A stretch of 64,000 nt of DNA, taken from contig JAMZAV010001843.1 in the NCBI GenBank assembly GCA_024449915.1, positions 338,847 through 402,846 of the forward strand. The letters are read 5' to 3'. Of this stretch, positions 1 through 9,835 are shown piece after piece. The DNA is from Sweltsa coloradensis. Taxonomy: Eukaryota; Arthropoda; Insecta; Plecoptera; Chloroperlidae. Below the pieces are notes generated by a model. The model was not told the origin of the DNA, ran no database searches, and saw only the letters and a program-made list of their open reading frames with translations. Each line of letters begins with the position of its first letter. The stretch's first letter is position 1. A program made the translations under genes and the position numbers.

Positions 1-437
1 CTTTGAAATCTTACTACAAATTACTCTCTTGGGGACTTACTGTCCGTTACTGAAGAGTAAGCACTATTTGAAAAATGTGCTCTGATTGCGACAATTACAC
101 ATTCTTACTTGAAATTTAGGTGCAAACCACAACCTCATAGGACAAGCGATAGAGCTTCTAAGCGATCCAGACTATAGCTCTGCATTCTGCGTCAAAGCCT
201 ACTTTGCCAGAGCTCATACAACAGGATTAAAGTATTCGAAAATAATTAAATGACCTGCAAAATATAATGATTTCTCAAATTGCATATTAGGATGTAATTT
301 TCTTCTTGTTTAACAAAGAAATAAATGGTGATTCTCATTACTTCCACAGCTCTAATATACGAGATAAAACGAAATATCTACCTAATACCATCTCAAATAA
401 CAATTTATTGCTCGAGTTTCTCGGTATCTATTGATGG
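1..437. other. Unique AT-rich flank, no gene seen
   Basis: No ORF of note, no RNA gene and no recognised repeat. It is the host DNA into which the 8.5-kb foldback element inserted. It may belong to a downstream intron of the minus-strand PLB1-like gene, but nothing in it proves that. Confidence 0.5.
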
Positions 438-446
438 ATTGAAACG
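438..446. repeat. Left 9-bp target-site duplication
   Basis: ATTGAAACG directly precedes the inverted repeat that starts AGGTGCGTG. The same nine bases follow the outer end of the right inverted repeat at 8986-8994. A perfect 9-bp duplication around inverted termini is the footprint of a cut-and-paste DNA transposon. Nine bases is usual for Mutator-like elements; hAT elements normally give eight. Confidence 0.85.
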
Positions 447-717
447 AGGTGCGTGAACTTGGCACCCCCCACAAGAGCACTAATTCTAAGAATTACACAT
501 TATTTAGTGCTCAATTAGTGCTTTCGAACGCCACTAGTCCCACAATTAGTGCTTCAATACTTTAGGTTTTATAGGCAAATTACTGCGGGGGGTGCTAACT
601 TCACGCAGCACCCCCCACAAGAGCACTAATTCTAAGAATGACACATTATTTAGTGCTCAATTAGTGCTTTCGAACGCCACTAGTCCCACATACAGTGCTT
701 TCATAATAATATCGTCA
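447..717 (+). repeat. Left TIR of the foldback element (tandem ~161-bp units)
   Basis: Unit 1 runs from 447 to about 607 and ends in CTAACTTCACGCA. A second unit starts at 608 with GCACCCCCCACAAGAGCAC and follows unit 1 almost base for base to about 700 before diverging. The complement of the right arm (8985 downward) reads the same unit order. Confidence 0.8.
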
Positions 718-1120
718 TATCACATCTAACGCGCACTAAATCTGCATTTCTCACAATATTTAGTGCGCATTTAGTGCTTTCAGAAATGCCAAGACATATA
801 ATTAGTACGCCTTTACTTTAGGCGCTAAGGGCATATTAGTCTGGGGGGAGGTGGCTAAATTTACGTTGCCCCCCCCCCCCCCCGCCCCCCCCAAAGCCAC
901 CCAAAGGCACACAGAATATGCATCACACAATATTTAGTGCGCACCTTAGTGCTTTCAGAAATGCCATGACATACAGTTAGTGTGCCTTTACTTAAGTCGC
1001 AATTGACATATTTGACTGTAAGGACGGGGAGAGGGGGGGGGCTTAGTTTACGTTGCCCTCCTTAAACGCGCACTAAATCTGAATTTTTCACAATATTTAG
1101 TGTGCATTTATAGTGCGTGC
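718..1120 (+). repeat. Inner subrepeats of the left arm (~170-bp units)
   Basis: A related but distinct unit recurs at about 728, 905 and 1068. It carries GCGCACTAAATCTGCATTT, then CACAATATTTAGTGCGCA, then GTGCTTTCAGAAATGCCA. Each unit ends in a C- or G-rich patch; the one at about 870-892 is an almost pure C tract. It resembles the outer units in its TTTAGTGC core, suggesting stepwise amplification. Confidence 0.65.
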
Positions 1121-1299
1121 TTGCTAATTCTCAAAATACGTCATAATATTTGTATATAAAATAAAAATGAATAAGTCTAGTAATAATTATAAATTAAAGA
1201 CTAATAATGTACTTTTTAATGTACTCTGCTTCTAATTATTCAAGATTATATGAGCAAATTGGTTGGGGTAACCGACCATTTACTCAATCAACCATGCAT

Positions 1300-1530
1300 C
1301 ACCCACTCACTTTCCCGCTCACTAACTCATAAACTGCCCACGCACACACTCACTCACTCCCCCACACACTCCCTCACCCACTCCCTAGCTTATTCACCCA
1401 CTCACTCACTCATTCACTCAACCACCCACTTACTCACTCAATCACTCACTGATTCACTCAACCACCCACTTATTCACTCACTTACTCACTCACTCACTCA
1501 CTCACTCACTCCCTTGTTCACTCACTGGGC
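1300..1530 (+). repeat. Degenerate (ACTC)n microsatellite
   Basis: Imperfect ACTC/ACCC tetranucleotides. The open reading frame through it (1250-1573) is a THSLTHS-type translation of the repeat and not a gene. Confidence 0.9.
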
Positions 1531-1584
1531 CATCAAATTCCAACTCGCAACCTACTCGTGGTTTGGCCCGTGATTAGGGGAGTT

Positions 1585-1866
1585 TTATTCTCTTAAACTA
1601 ATGGCGAGCTCTGGGTCGTCGTCGGGGAACTTTCCCCATCCCTTTGACTACCTCTCCGACGGCGACGACAATGACAACACGGACAAATGATGACACAGAC
1701 GGAGACGACCACGACGTGGGGGAACCCCTGCCCTTCACATACGCTTGTGGCTGGTTCTGACCAGCACAGGCCTGTCCACCCCTTGTCCCCCCGGCACCCC
1801 TTACGCCCCCTCCCTTCGTCTCGATTAGTCAAAGTGCATAAATATGAGTCGTTAAGCAATATCCAA
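1585..1866 (-). repeat. Family D GC-rich dispersed repeat, copy 1
   Basis: It shares with the copies at 2725, 4958 and 9490 the strings GTCGTCGGGGAACTT, a run of GACGACAATGAC-type triplets, GACGTGGGGGAACCCC and GTGGCTGGTTCTGACCAGCA. The ORFs on both strands (1593-1871 minus; start of 1687-2094 plus) are repeat translations. The class is unknown: there are no clear TIRs or tRNA boxes. It lies between two (ACTC)n arrays. Confidence 0.7.
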
Positions 1867-1872
1867 TCCAAT

Positions 1873-2170
1873 TATTCACTCACTCACTCACTCACTCACT
1901 CACTCACTCACTCACTCACTCACTCACTCACTCACTCACTCACTCACTCACTCACTCACTCACTCACTCACTCACTCACTCACTCACTCACTCACTCACT
2001 CACTCACTCACTCACTCACTCACTCACTCACTCACTCATTCACTCAACCACTCACCCAGTCATTCAATCACTCAACCACTCACGGAGTGGGTGAATGAGT
2101 TAGTAAGTGCTTGGGTAGTTAATAAGTGAGTGGAAAAGTGACTGGGTGAGTGTGTAAGTGAGTGACTGCC
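1873..2170. repeat. Long (ACTC)n array with inverted (GAGT)n tail
   Basis: Pure CACT tetranucleotides run from about 1878 to 2040 and become imperfect. At about 2083 the sequence switches to the complement, with GAGTGGGTGAATGAGTT and later GAGTG/TAAGTG repeats up to about 2170. The array can therefore fold back on itself. The 135-aa ORF (1687-2094) is an artefact of the repeat. Confidence 0.9.
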
Positions 2171-2724
2171 CAGCAAACAAAGTGAAGTCTTAATGTTATC
2201 TTTAAGAGGTCACTTTAATGAATTCACTGTTATCCTCAGTAGGTCACTAATGTAACATTATTATATCATTATGATGTCTTCAGTTTTACCTTCAGTCTTA
2301 CCTATTCTGTTCGTAACGATATCTTTAGAACGTCATTTTTTATGATTTTTTAGATATTTTTTTTTATGGCGTCGGTAAGACATTATCATTAAATGATATC
2401 CTTTTGTTTTTTGTTTTTTGCTTATTTAACTATAAAAGCAATATAACAGGCAAATAAAAAATAGAAACCCTCCAAACATTAATTGGAGATTACGGCATAC
2501 AGCGCGAGACTCAAGTGCGTAATGAAATCATATGGTTATTTGCCATTTTAATGAATATGTATTAATTAAAGACTATATTTTAGACGATAGTGTCCTTTCC
2601 GTCGAAATATATCGAGTTATGAATGTATTTGTATTTTATTATACTATGTCTTACACTCAAAAGCTCAATTATTATGAAAAGATGTGCTATTGTTTTCAAA
2701 TAGAATGTCTGCAAGGCGAGATAA
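2171..2724. other. AT-rich spacer, no feature seen
   Basis: AT-rich sequence inside the foldback element with several poly-T runs. The short ORF at 2532-2735 has no recognisable similarity and odd composition. I see no coding support. Confidence 0.4.
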
Positions 2725-2972
2725 GTGTAGGGTAGGTTCCTTGGTAGGTTCACACGTCGTGGTCGTCATCGTCTTTGTCATCGTTCGTTGTGTCATTGTC
2801 ATCGTCGCCGGGGGGTCGTCAAGGGAAGGGGACAAGGTCCCCGACGACGATTGCCAGAGCTCGCTTCTACTTTCGGGGAGTAAGATACTCCGCTCTTTCT
2901 AGCTGATGTTTGCGAGGTGGATTTTTTCTCTTGAATCGCCTTTGCTTTGGGCCAATTCTACCCCGGGCCCAG
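2725..2972 (+). repeat. Family D GC-rich dispersed repeat, copy 2
   Basis: It aligns with 9595-9800 through CGTCATCGTCTTTGTCATCG, TGTCATTGTCATCGTCG, CCCCGACGACGATTGCCAGA, CTTTCTAGCTGATGTTTGC and TCTCTTGAATCGCC. It lacks the far 5' part seen in copies 3 and 4. It extends into GGGCCAATTCTACCCCGG, also present (inverted) at about 4985-5005 in copy 3. Confidence 0.75.
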
Positions 2973-3112
2973 ATTCATTCACACCCGTATTCATACACTA
3001 CCCGTATTCATCCACGAACGGTTGGCCACATTATAACACCAAGGCTAGAAAGCTAAAGAAAAGAAGAACATATGGCTACTTAAAAAATGAAATGACAGAA
3101 GGTCAGTGTTAA

Positions 3113-3695
3113 CATACATTTAAATGTAACGCAATTACTGAAATGTTATTGTGTAAGCAGTATACTGTTTTGCTTCTTATGATTTAATGCGTAAGACTAT
3201 TGCCAAATTTGTTTTAAACTAAAGAAAAAAAGCATCAGTGTACTCGCAAGAAATTTGGAGTTGAAAAAGAAATAAACAAGTGGGTTAAAGTTAAACATTT
3301 CGTTAAAAAGTCAGGTAGTGGCTAACCTTTCATGATTACGTTTTCCAAACTTCAAGATCGGAGTTGTCGCCACTGCTTTCATTCTTCTTGTTGCACTCTT
3401 CAAAATGTCGTTTTACGAAAATCACATTGTGAAATTTACTCTTATTCATATCATACATAATAATAAACTAAAAGATATTAACTTAGTTAGCCATACACAA
3501 AGTAACTATATATAGCGATACATCAGTTTAGTGATACAAAGTTCTATGATTTTTTTCAATCAAACTTTATTTTAAAATCAACTAACCATACTAGTTTTTT
3601 TTTCTGATGCTTCCGCTAATATCAAAATTAGTAATGCACAATAATTGTCAAAAAAGTAGGAATAAATATGCATAAGTTTTGACACAAAATTCAAA
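3113..3695. other. AT-rich spacer, no feature seen
   Basis: AT-rich interior of the foldback element between a family D and a family A' repeat. No ORF, tRNA-like or tandem signal was recognised. Confidence 0.4.
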
Positions 3696-3705
3696 TTTGG
3701 TTCTT

Positions 3706-4436
3706 TTTGGATGAGCGAAGTAAAGACTTCAAATTTCACTTACGTTACCCCAAGAAAAATAGCTCGGGTGTTTTGTTTTTTGTTTTTTTTGTTTGTTTTT
3801 TGTCTGTTTGTTCGCGCTCTATCGGGCAAACGGCATATGCGATCATGATGAAAATTGGAGGGGACCTTCGAAATCTCGGAAACTTAGAATTGCCACGTTT
3901 TTGGGTACAATCGATCAAATATTTCTTATGATTATCGTACTTTACCGATATTTTCCAATTTTTAATGAAATACTTTCGTGATATTGGCGAACGGCTACTC
4001 CGATCTTGATGAAACTTTATAGGAACGTTCAAATTCACTGAAAGTATATATGTTATGATTTTAGAGACATTTGAATATTTAGTTTTCATAAAAATCTGTT
4101 TTTACGATTTTTTCCTCGGTTTTTAATTCGATATTTTCGTGATACTTGGGCCGATTCTGACCAAACGGGTGAAGCTACTACGTTCATATTGTACATTGAC
4201 AAAGATTTTGGTGATGTAGTGCATTTTGAAAGAAAAAATTGAAAAAGTTGGTCAAAATTAATAGAAATAAAGGTTTTAATATAAGCCTTTTGCAGGTGTA
4301 TAATTAACAAGTAATATTTAGTAACTATTGAAAAAGAAATGAGATCCCACTTAAAAACGTGATCATTGGACAGAAATATGAAAAAAAGCTCATCCATCAA
4401 CGCGACTGGAAAAAGCCTTTGCGAAGCGGCCTAGTA
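3706..4436 (-). mobile_element. Family A' non-autonomous element, copy 1
   Basis: One end reads TTGGATGAGCGAAG, the other GCGAAGCGGCCTAGTAAT. The interior shares GGGCAAACGGCATATGCGAT, CCTTCGAAATCTCGG and GTCTGTTTGTTCGCG with the inverted copies at 26788-27485 and 28732-29653. The 74- and 114-aa ORFs across it are translations of this repeat. There is no transposase. All members end in CTAG(G)-type and CATCCAA-type termini, so I treat A, A' and E as one superfamily. Confidence 0.7.
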
Positions 4437-4957
4437 ATATTTAACCAATTTATTATGCATAGCCCCTACATTTTATTGTACAAAATGAAGTTGCCATTAT
4501 TTTTTCCTCTTGCTTGTGCAAAAGTCGTATAAAGTTGTGTTAACATGGCATAAGTTTTGACATTAAATTCGATATTGGAATTCGGAATTTCAAAAATTTA
4601 ATTTTACTTATTTATCAACTTTACTCGAAAAAACGAAATAGATGCAAATTTATTTGTCTTTCTTGTGATTTAAATCTTCAGTCGTCAGTCTACTAATAAG
4701 ATATTACTAATCATAGATAAATACCACCTTGCAATAAAATCATAAATCAGACTTTCAGTTCTACGTTACAATAAAAGAGAACACAAATTAGCTACACTTT
4801 AAATGGTACTGACTAAATAACAAACATGACATTATTGCATCTACATGGATAAGCATACAACATAAACTTAGTACTTACATATCACCGATATACAACATTA
4901 CATGGTGATTTAGGCCATGACAGGTTGTAAGATATAAAAAAAGTACTAATAAGATTA
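4437..4957. other. AT-rich spacer, no feature seen
   Basis: AT-rich foldback-element interior with no recognisable gene or repeat family member. Confidence 0.4.
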
Positions 4958-5336
4958 AACCCAGTCTTTTTCCCCGTCTGGGACCGGGGTAGAATTGGCC
5001 CAGAGCATGGCTCTGCTAATCGTAAAAGGCGATTCAAGAGAAAAAGTCCACGTCGCAAATATCACCTAGTATGACGGGTACTATTATTCTCCCCGAAAAT
5101 AGAGGCGACCTCAGACAATCGTCGTCGGGGAACTTGCCCTACACCACCAACAATGGCGAAGACAATGACGACCGCTGACACCACCAACAATGGCGAAGAC
5201 AATGACGACCGCGACGTGAGAACCCCCTTTCCTCCCCTTACTCGTGGCTGGTTCTGACCAGCATGGGCCCGTCCTCCACCCCCCCCTAGGTTAGAGTGGT
5301 GCATTATGACCTAACGGTTGACGCGTCCTTAATCCA
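4958..5336 (-). repeat. Family D GC-rich dispersed repeat, copy 3
   Basis: In inverted orientation it matches 9490-9830: AGGCGATTCAAGAGAAAAAG, ATCGTCGTCGGGGAAC, GGCTGGTTCTGACCAGCA, then AACGGTTGACGCGTCCTTAA. It contains an internal direct duplication of a block of about 38 bp (ACACCACCAACAATGGCGAA onward, at about 5140 and 5178). The 80-aa minus-strand ORF at 5062-5304 is a repeat translation. Confidence 0.75.
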
Positions 5337-5444
5337 AATAAACAAAAAGACAATAGTCTTTTAGGAGTTACAGTTCAATCACTGAAATAAAGTTTATATC
5401 CTATTCTTAAAATTAAGACCATTTTTCAATTCTATAGGAATTGA

Positions 5445-6198
5445 TATTATTTACTACAATCCAGAAATTAAAAAAGTCCGCCCCAACCGGGAGTCGAACC
5501 ACGGGACTCCCACATTCCAGGTGAGCGTCTTAAAGGGGCTAAAAAACGCAAAAATTATTTTTTATCACGTGATCTATAGCGCAATACTACACTTAAATGA
5601 CCGTTTAAAAAATTATATCTTGTAACTATGATTTAACACGAATTTTTTAATTTTTCTGATCCAGAAATTGGCGAAAATTGGTGTTTTGGAAAATTTCTTA
5701 AATCGGCTTTAACCTGCTTCTTTTTTGGGCCACATAGATACTAGAGCATAGTATCAATCTAAAATGCCCCTTTATAACATCGTGTCTTGAAACTGTGCCC
5801 AAATATACCCTCCTACACGCAAAAATATGCATTCCAAAATCACACCCCATCTTGGTAATCAGCATATTTTGACCAAACTACTTGCCCAAATTACAAAACA
5901 AAATATAGAAAATTTACAGAAATGGCTGTCGAGTACGTCAATAATGGCCAATATTTTTTTGGATCAAAATCCTCCCAAGGTCACGGGGCATAAAGATCGT
6001 CCCCATGTTATTTCTTATGGGAGATTTTTGCCGATGGGACCTAGCTCGAAAAATGTCATGTTTGACAATTTTTTGGGAGGTCATGGTGGCCCCAATAATT
6101 TTTCTGTTAATTGCTAAATTCATTACTAGTTAGCCTGAATAAATATATTTTTTGAGTTAAGCGGTTAAATACCCCTTTAACCACTAGAACACCAGGAC
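5445..6198 (-). mobile_element. tRNA-derived SINE (family F) split by a MITE
   Basis: Reading the minus strand, 6198-6177 gives GTCCTGGTGTTCTAGTGG plus TTAA. After the MITE, 5529-5476 gives GACGCTCACCTGG, an internal B box GTGGTTCGACTCCC and GGTTGGGGCGGAC. A tail near 5450-5475 reads TTTAATTTCTGGATTGTAG. Removing the MITE and one TTAA restores the canonical A box TAGTGGTTAAGACGC. Only about four of seven acceptor-stem pairs form, so this looks like a SINE head and not a working tRNA. The same tRNA head plus conserved tail occurs at 25209-25320, 31370-31500 and, corrupted, at 54340-54425. Confidence 0.75.
5534..6176 (+). mobile_element. piggyBac-type MITE (family C), copy 1
   Basis: This 643-bp element is flanked on both sides by TTAA (5530-5533 and 6177-6180). 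Its short inverted ends are AGGGGCTA at the left and TACCCCT at the right. TTAA duplication with precise insertion is the hallmark of piggyBac transposition. There is no transposase; the 96-aa ORF at 5827-6117 occurs only in decayed form in the other copies. Sister copies: 29910-30547, 56097-58574 (interrupted) and a corrupted inverted copy at 55400-55820. Confidence 0.8.
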
Positions 6199-6275
6199 GG
6201 TTACATTGTAATCTCTGAATTGTAGTTGCATTATACATCTGAATGGATGGAACAGCTCTTCTGGATTGTAGTAAA

Positions 6276-6886
6276 CTAGGAAGCTTCGCAAACGCTTTTT
6301 CAGGCGCGTTGTTGGATGAGCGTAATTTTTTTTAAACAAAAAAGCGTAAAATTGCGATTTTTATGAGAAATTATTTTTCGATTGCCCTCAAATTACACAC
6401 CAATATAGAAATTCATAAATTTAAGGTTCTTTGAAAAAATGATTACAATCGGATTAAGCATGTAGGTGTTATAAGTCAAAGAAATGTTATAAAAATCGAA
6501 ACAATTGTTAAATTGCGTTTTTCATAAGAAATAATTTTCGATTACGCTCAAAATTCTCACGAATATAAATTCATAACATTAAGGTGCTGTAAAAAAATCA
6601 TTACAATCGGATAAGCATGTATAGGTGTAAAAAGTCAAGGAATTTAAAAAAAACGTAAAATTGCGATTTTAATAAAAATAATTTTTCGATTGCGCTAAAA
6701 AACGTGGCAGTTCTATGTTCAGAGATTTCGAAGGCCTCCAAAAAATTGCATCGCAATTGGAGTATCGGTTTAGCCGTGTTAACAAATCGTGTTATCAAAC
6801 AGTCAAAAATACAAAAAAAACATTCCGGATTTTTTTCTCCGGTGTAGTGAAATGGAATTTTCGCTTCGCTCGTTACGCTCATCCAA
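6276..6886 (+). mobile_element. Family A non-autonomous element, copy 1
   Basis: It starts CTAGGAAGCTTCGCAAACGC and ends CGTTACGCTCATCCAA. The interior consists of repeated modules of about 130 bp: a TTGCGATTTT-TATGAGAAA block, an ATTCATAAA block and an AATCGGATAAAGCATGTAGG block. It has no coding capacity. The next copy begins only four bases downstream. Confidence 0.75.
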
Positions 6887-6890
6887 ATAA

Positions 6891-7656
6891 CTAGGAAAAC
6901 GCTTAAGTACCGCCGCGTTGTTGGATGAGCGTAATTGGTGCATTGAGCTGCCATGTGTAATGCGGATTTTCTGTTGTTCTGTGAAAAAATCATTACTAAG
7001 TTGAAGATTTTTTTAAAAATAAATTAAATTAAATACAAAATTTACTTATTTTTTTAATTTTTTTATAAATCGCTATTTAAAAAAGGAAAAATCATAATAT
7101 TGAAATTTTCATAAGAAATAATTATTCGATTGCGCACAAATTTTACACGAATATATATTAATTCATAAAATTAATGTAAAGTGAAAAAATAATTACAATA
7201 GGATAAAGCATGTAGGTGTTATAATTCAAAGAATTGTTTTAAAAAAGAAAAAACACGTAAAATTTATTTTTTCATGAGAAAAATTTTTTTTGATTGCGTT
7301 CAAATTTCACACGAATATCTTAATTCGTGGACTTAAGGTTCTGTGAAAAACTCATAAAAATCGGATAAAGCATGTAGGTGTTCGAAGAATTTTTTTAAAA
7401 ATCGAAAAAATCGGAAAATTGCGATTTTTATGAGAAACAATTTTCCGATTGCGCTGAAAAACGTGGCAGTCCTAAGTTCAGAAATTTCGAAGGTCTCCAT
7501 AAAATTTCATCTCAATTGGAGTATCGGTTTAGCCGGGATCGTGTTAATAAACTGACAAATACAAAAAAAAAGGAAAAAAAGAAAAAAAAACATTCCGGAT
7601 TTTTTTCTCCAGTGTAGTGAAATTAAATCATCGCTTCACTCGCTACGCTCATACAA
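6891..7656 (+). mobile_element. Family A non-autonomous element, copy 2 (tandem to copy 1)
   Basis: It starts CTAGGAAAACGCTTAAGTAC and ends CGCTACGCTCATACAA. It has the same internal modules as copy 1, plus a TTCTGTTGTTCTGTGAAAA block shared with 37816-38433. Head-to-tail spacing of four bases suggests either insertion into the end of another copy or a tandem duplication. Confidence 0.75.
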
Positions 7657-7660
7657 TAAC

Positions 7661-7702
7661 AATAACACCTACAGGAGTGTTTCCCGACTAACCAAATCGA
7701 GA
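7661..7702 (+). repeat. 42-bp block shared with 31509-31550
   Basis: ACACCTACAGGAGTGTTTCC followed by CGACTAACCAAATCGA recurs at 31516-31550 with one change (ACGGGAGTG). There it immediately follows the tail of a family F SINE. It may be part of that SINE's 3' body. Confidence 0.6.
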
Positions 7703-8035
7703 AATGGGAATTGAATTCCATAGTGTGACTGCACGGTAGTAGAAAGCGTTTTGATACATTGAAGTTCTACAACGGGAAGGATTAAGAATGGGGATTCAAT
7801 TCTCTAGGATTAATTGAAATTCCGTTGTATGGGTTGAGGTTTAATTAATGTGATATAAGGTCAACTAATGTGTTTTTTAAAAAAAAATTTAGTGACGAAG
7901 TAAAAATTTATAAAAAAAGTGATGTTAAATGATGACATGGTGAAAGCACTATTTTTATAACAAGTGGCATTCGAAAGCACTAATTAAGAAACGAAATATT
8001 ACTTAATTCTTATTCTTATTTTTATTCTTTTTTTT

Positions 8036-8985
8036 GCTGCGTGAAGTTAGCACCCCCCGCAGTAATTTCGCTGTACTAGGAAGCTTCGCAAACGCTTTCT
8101 CAGTCGCGTTGTTGGATGAGCGTATGTTTTTTTAAACGAAAAAAGCGTAAAATTGCGATTTTCATAAGAAATTATTTTTAGATCGCGCTCAAATTTCACA
8201 TCAATTTATTAATTCATAAAATTAAGGTTCTGTGAAAAATTATTACAATCAGATAAAGCATGTAAGTGTTACAAGTCAGAAAATGTTTTTTTTTTTAATT
8301 TTAAAGTAAAATTGCGATTTTCATAAGAAATAATTTATCGATTGCGCTCAAATTTCACACGATATATTATTTCATAAAATTAAGGTTCTGTAAAAAAAAT
8401 CATAACAATCGGATAAAGCATGAAGGTGTTATAAGTCGAGTACATTTTTTTTTAATCGAAAAAAAATCGTTAAATTGCGATTTTAATGAGAAATAATTTT
8501 TTGATTGCGCTCAAAAACGTGGCAGTTCTAAGTTCAGAATTTTCAAAGACCTCTAGAAAATTCCATCGCAATTGGGAGTATCGATTTAGGAGGAATCGTG
8601 TAAACAAACAGACAAAAATACAAAAAAAAAGAAAAAAAAAGAAAAAAAATCATTCCGGGGTTTTTCCCAGTGTAGTGAAATGGAATCTTCGCTTCGCTCG
8701 CTACGCTCATCCAATTCGCTAAAGTATTGAAGTACTTATTGTGGGATTAGTGCCATTCAAGAGCACTAATTGAGCACTAAATAATGTGTAACTCTTAGAA
8801 TTAGTGCTCTTGTGGGGGGTGCTGCGTGAAGTTAGCACCCCCAGCAGTAATTTAGCTATATATAAGCGAAAGTACTGAGGCACTAATTGTGTGACTTGTG
8901 TGGTTCGAAAGCACTAATTGAGCACTAAATAATGTGTAATTCTTAGAATTAGTGCTCTTGTGGGGGGTGCCAAGTTCACGCACCT
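8036..8985 (-). repeat. Right TIR of the foldback element, interrupted by family A copy 3
   Basis: The complement of 8985-8824 matches left unit 1. The complement of 8823-8715 plus 8075-8036 forms a second unit ending GCTAACTTCACGCAGC. The family A element at 8076-8714 sits inside this second unit, so it inserted after the TIRs were made. Confidence 0.8.
8076..8714 (+). mobile_element. Family A element copy 3, inserted in the right TIR
   Basis: It starts CTAGGAAGCTTCGCAAACGC and ends CTACGCTCATCCAA. TTCGCTGTA precedes it and TTCGCTAAA follows it, a probable imperfect 9-bp target duplication. The left TIR (about 560-590) shows the uninterrupted sequence. This gives the best-defined ends for family A in the window. 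The 78-aa ORF at 8486-8722 is a translation of its 3' part. Confidence 0.75.
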
Positions 8986-8994
8986 ATTGAAACG
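8986..8994. repeat. Right 9-bp target-site duplication
   Basis: ATTGAAACG, identical to 438-446, lies immediately outside the terminal CACGCACCT. Confidence 0.85.
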
Positions 8995-9489
8995 AGTGGT
9001 TGAAAATATCGAACAGACAATCCGCTTAAGACTGCATACAAAACAAATACTAAACATAATACCGGATTAGTCTGTGTATATGGAAATGAATTATAAGATT
9101 GGTCTGAATTCCCAAATGGGAAGATTTAAAAAATAGTCATGACTAATAATTGTTTATTTGTACTCTCACGTTGTTCTTGCAGACAACAATTAGTCCGGTG
9201 CCCTAATGATAAATTTAATTAAAATGATTAAAAACTTATTGCAGTTGTGAAACGTTTAATATTGTGGTTAACTTTTAAATTCGATCGACCTTAAAGATTG
9301 GTCGAATACTCTGTTATTAGTGAATACAATTAAAAGATACTGGTTTACATTACATGGTCAGTGAATGTAGGTATAGCAACCAGTATTTATTTAAAAAAAG
9401 GAAGTAAAAAAAATATTAAATTAACGTCGAGGGCAATACAGCCGCAATCTAGATACTCAACAATTATAATAAGGGTTTTTGGTTTATTT
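8995..9489. other. AT-rich flank, no feature seen
   Basis: No ORF, tRNA-like sequence or recognised repeat. Confidence 0.4.
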
Positions 9490-9835
9490 AGATTAAGGGC
9501 GCGTCAACCGCTAGGTGATAATACGCCACTCTAGCCTAGAGGATTTGGGTAGGAAGGGATAGAACCAGCCACGAGTAGTGGGAGGAAAGGGGTGGGGGGT
9601 TCTCACGTCACAGTCGTCATCGTCTTTGTCATCGTTCGTGTTGTGTCATTGTCATCGTCGTCGGAGAGGTCGTCAAGGAAAGGGGAGGTGTCCCCGACGA
9701 CGATTGCCAGAGCTCGCCTCTAGTTTCGGGAAGTAATATACTCCCCTCTTTCTAGCTGATGTTTGCTAGGTAAACTTTTTCTCTTGAATCGCCTTGTACG
9801 ATTAGCAGAGCCATGCCATATGTGCTTGTGTCACG
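9490..9835 (+). repeat. Family D GC-rich dispersed repeat, copy 4 (most complete)
   Basis: It runs from AAGGGCGCGTCAACCGCTAG through AACCAGCCACGAG, TCTCACGTCACAGTCGTCAT and CCCCGACGACGATTGCCAG to TTCTCTTGAATCGCC and ACGATTAGCAGAGCCATG. All parts occur in copy 3 in inverted order, which fixes the extent at about 340 bp. The first 70 bp also occur alone at about 25420-25490 inside a hairpin element. Confidence 0.75.

Larger units (their letters stand above)
447..8985. mobile_element. 8.5-kb foldback-type DNA transposon with long subrepeated TIRs
   Basis: The ends are inverted copies (AGGTGCGTGAACTTGGCACC at the left, its complement at the right) flanked by the perfect duplication ATTGAAACG. 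Each arm is built of tandem subrepeats with GCACCCCCCACAAGAGCAC and TTTAGTGCTCAATTAGTGCT blocks, the architecture of foldback elements. No transposase-like ORF was found inside, so it looks non-autonomous. The interior holds (ACTC)n arrays, three family D repeats, family A/A' elements, and a SINE split by a piggyBac-type MITE. The 9-bp duplication and long TIRs suggest Mutator-like mobilisation, which is inference. The internal insertions are younger than this element or were carried along with it. Confidence 0.75.

Noticed and set aside
1250..2094. ORFs rich in THSLTHSL
   Set aside because: Direct translations of (ACTC)n. No start context, splice support or non-repeat sequence.
5062..5304. 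80-aa minus-strand ORF and similar ORFs in family D
   Set aside because: The frame is not conserved between the four family D copies. High GC content alone opens frames.
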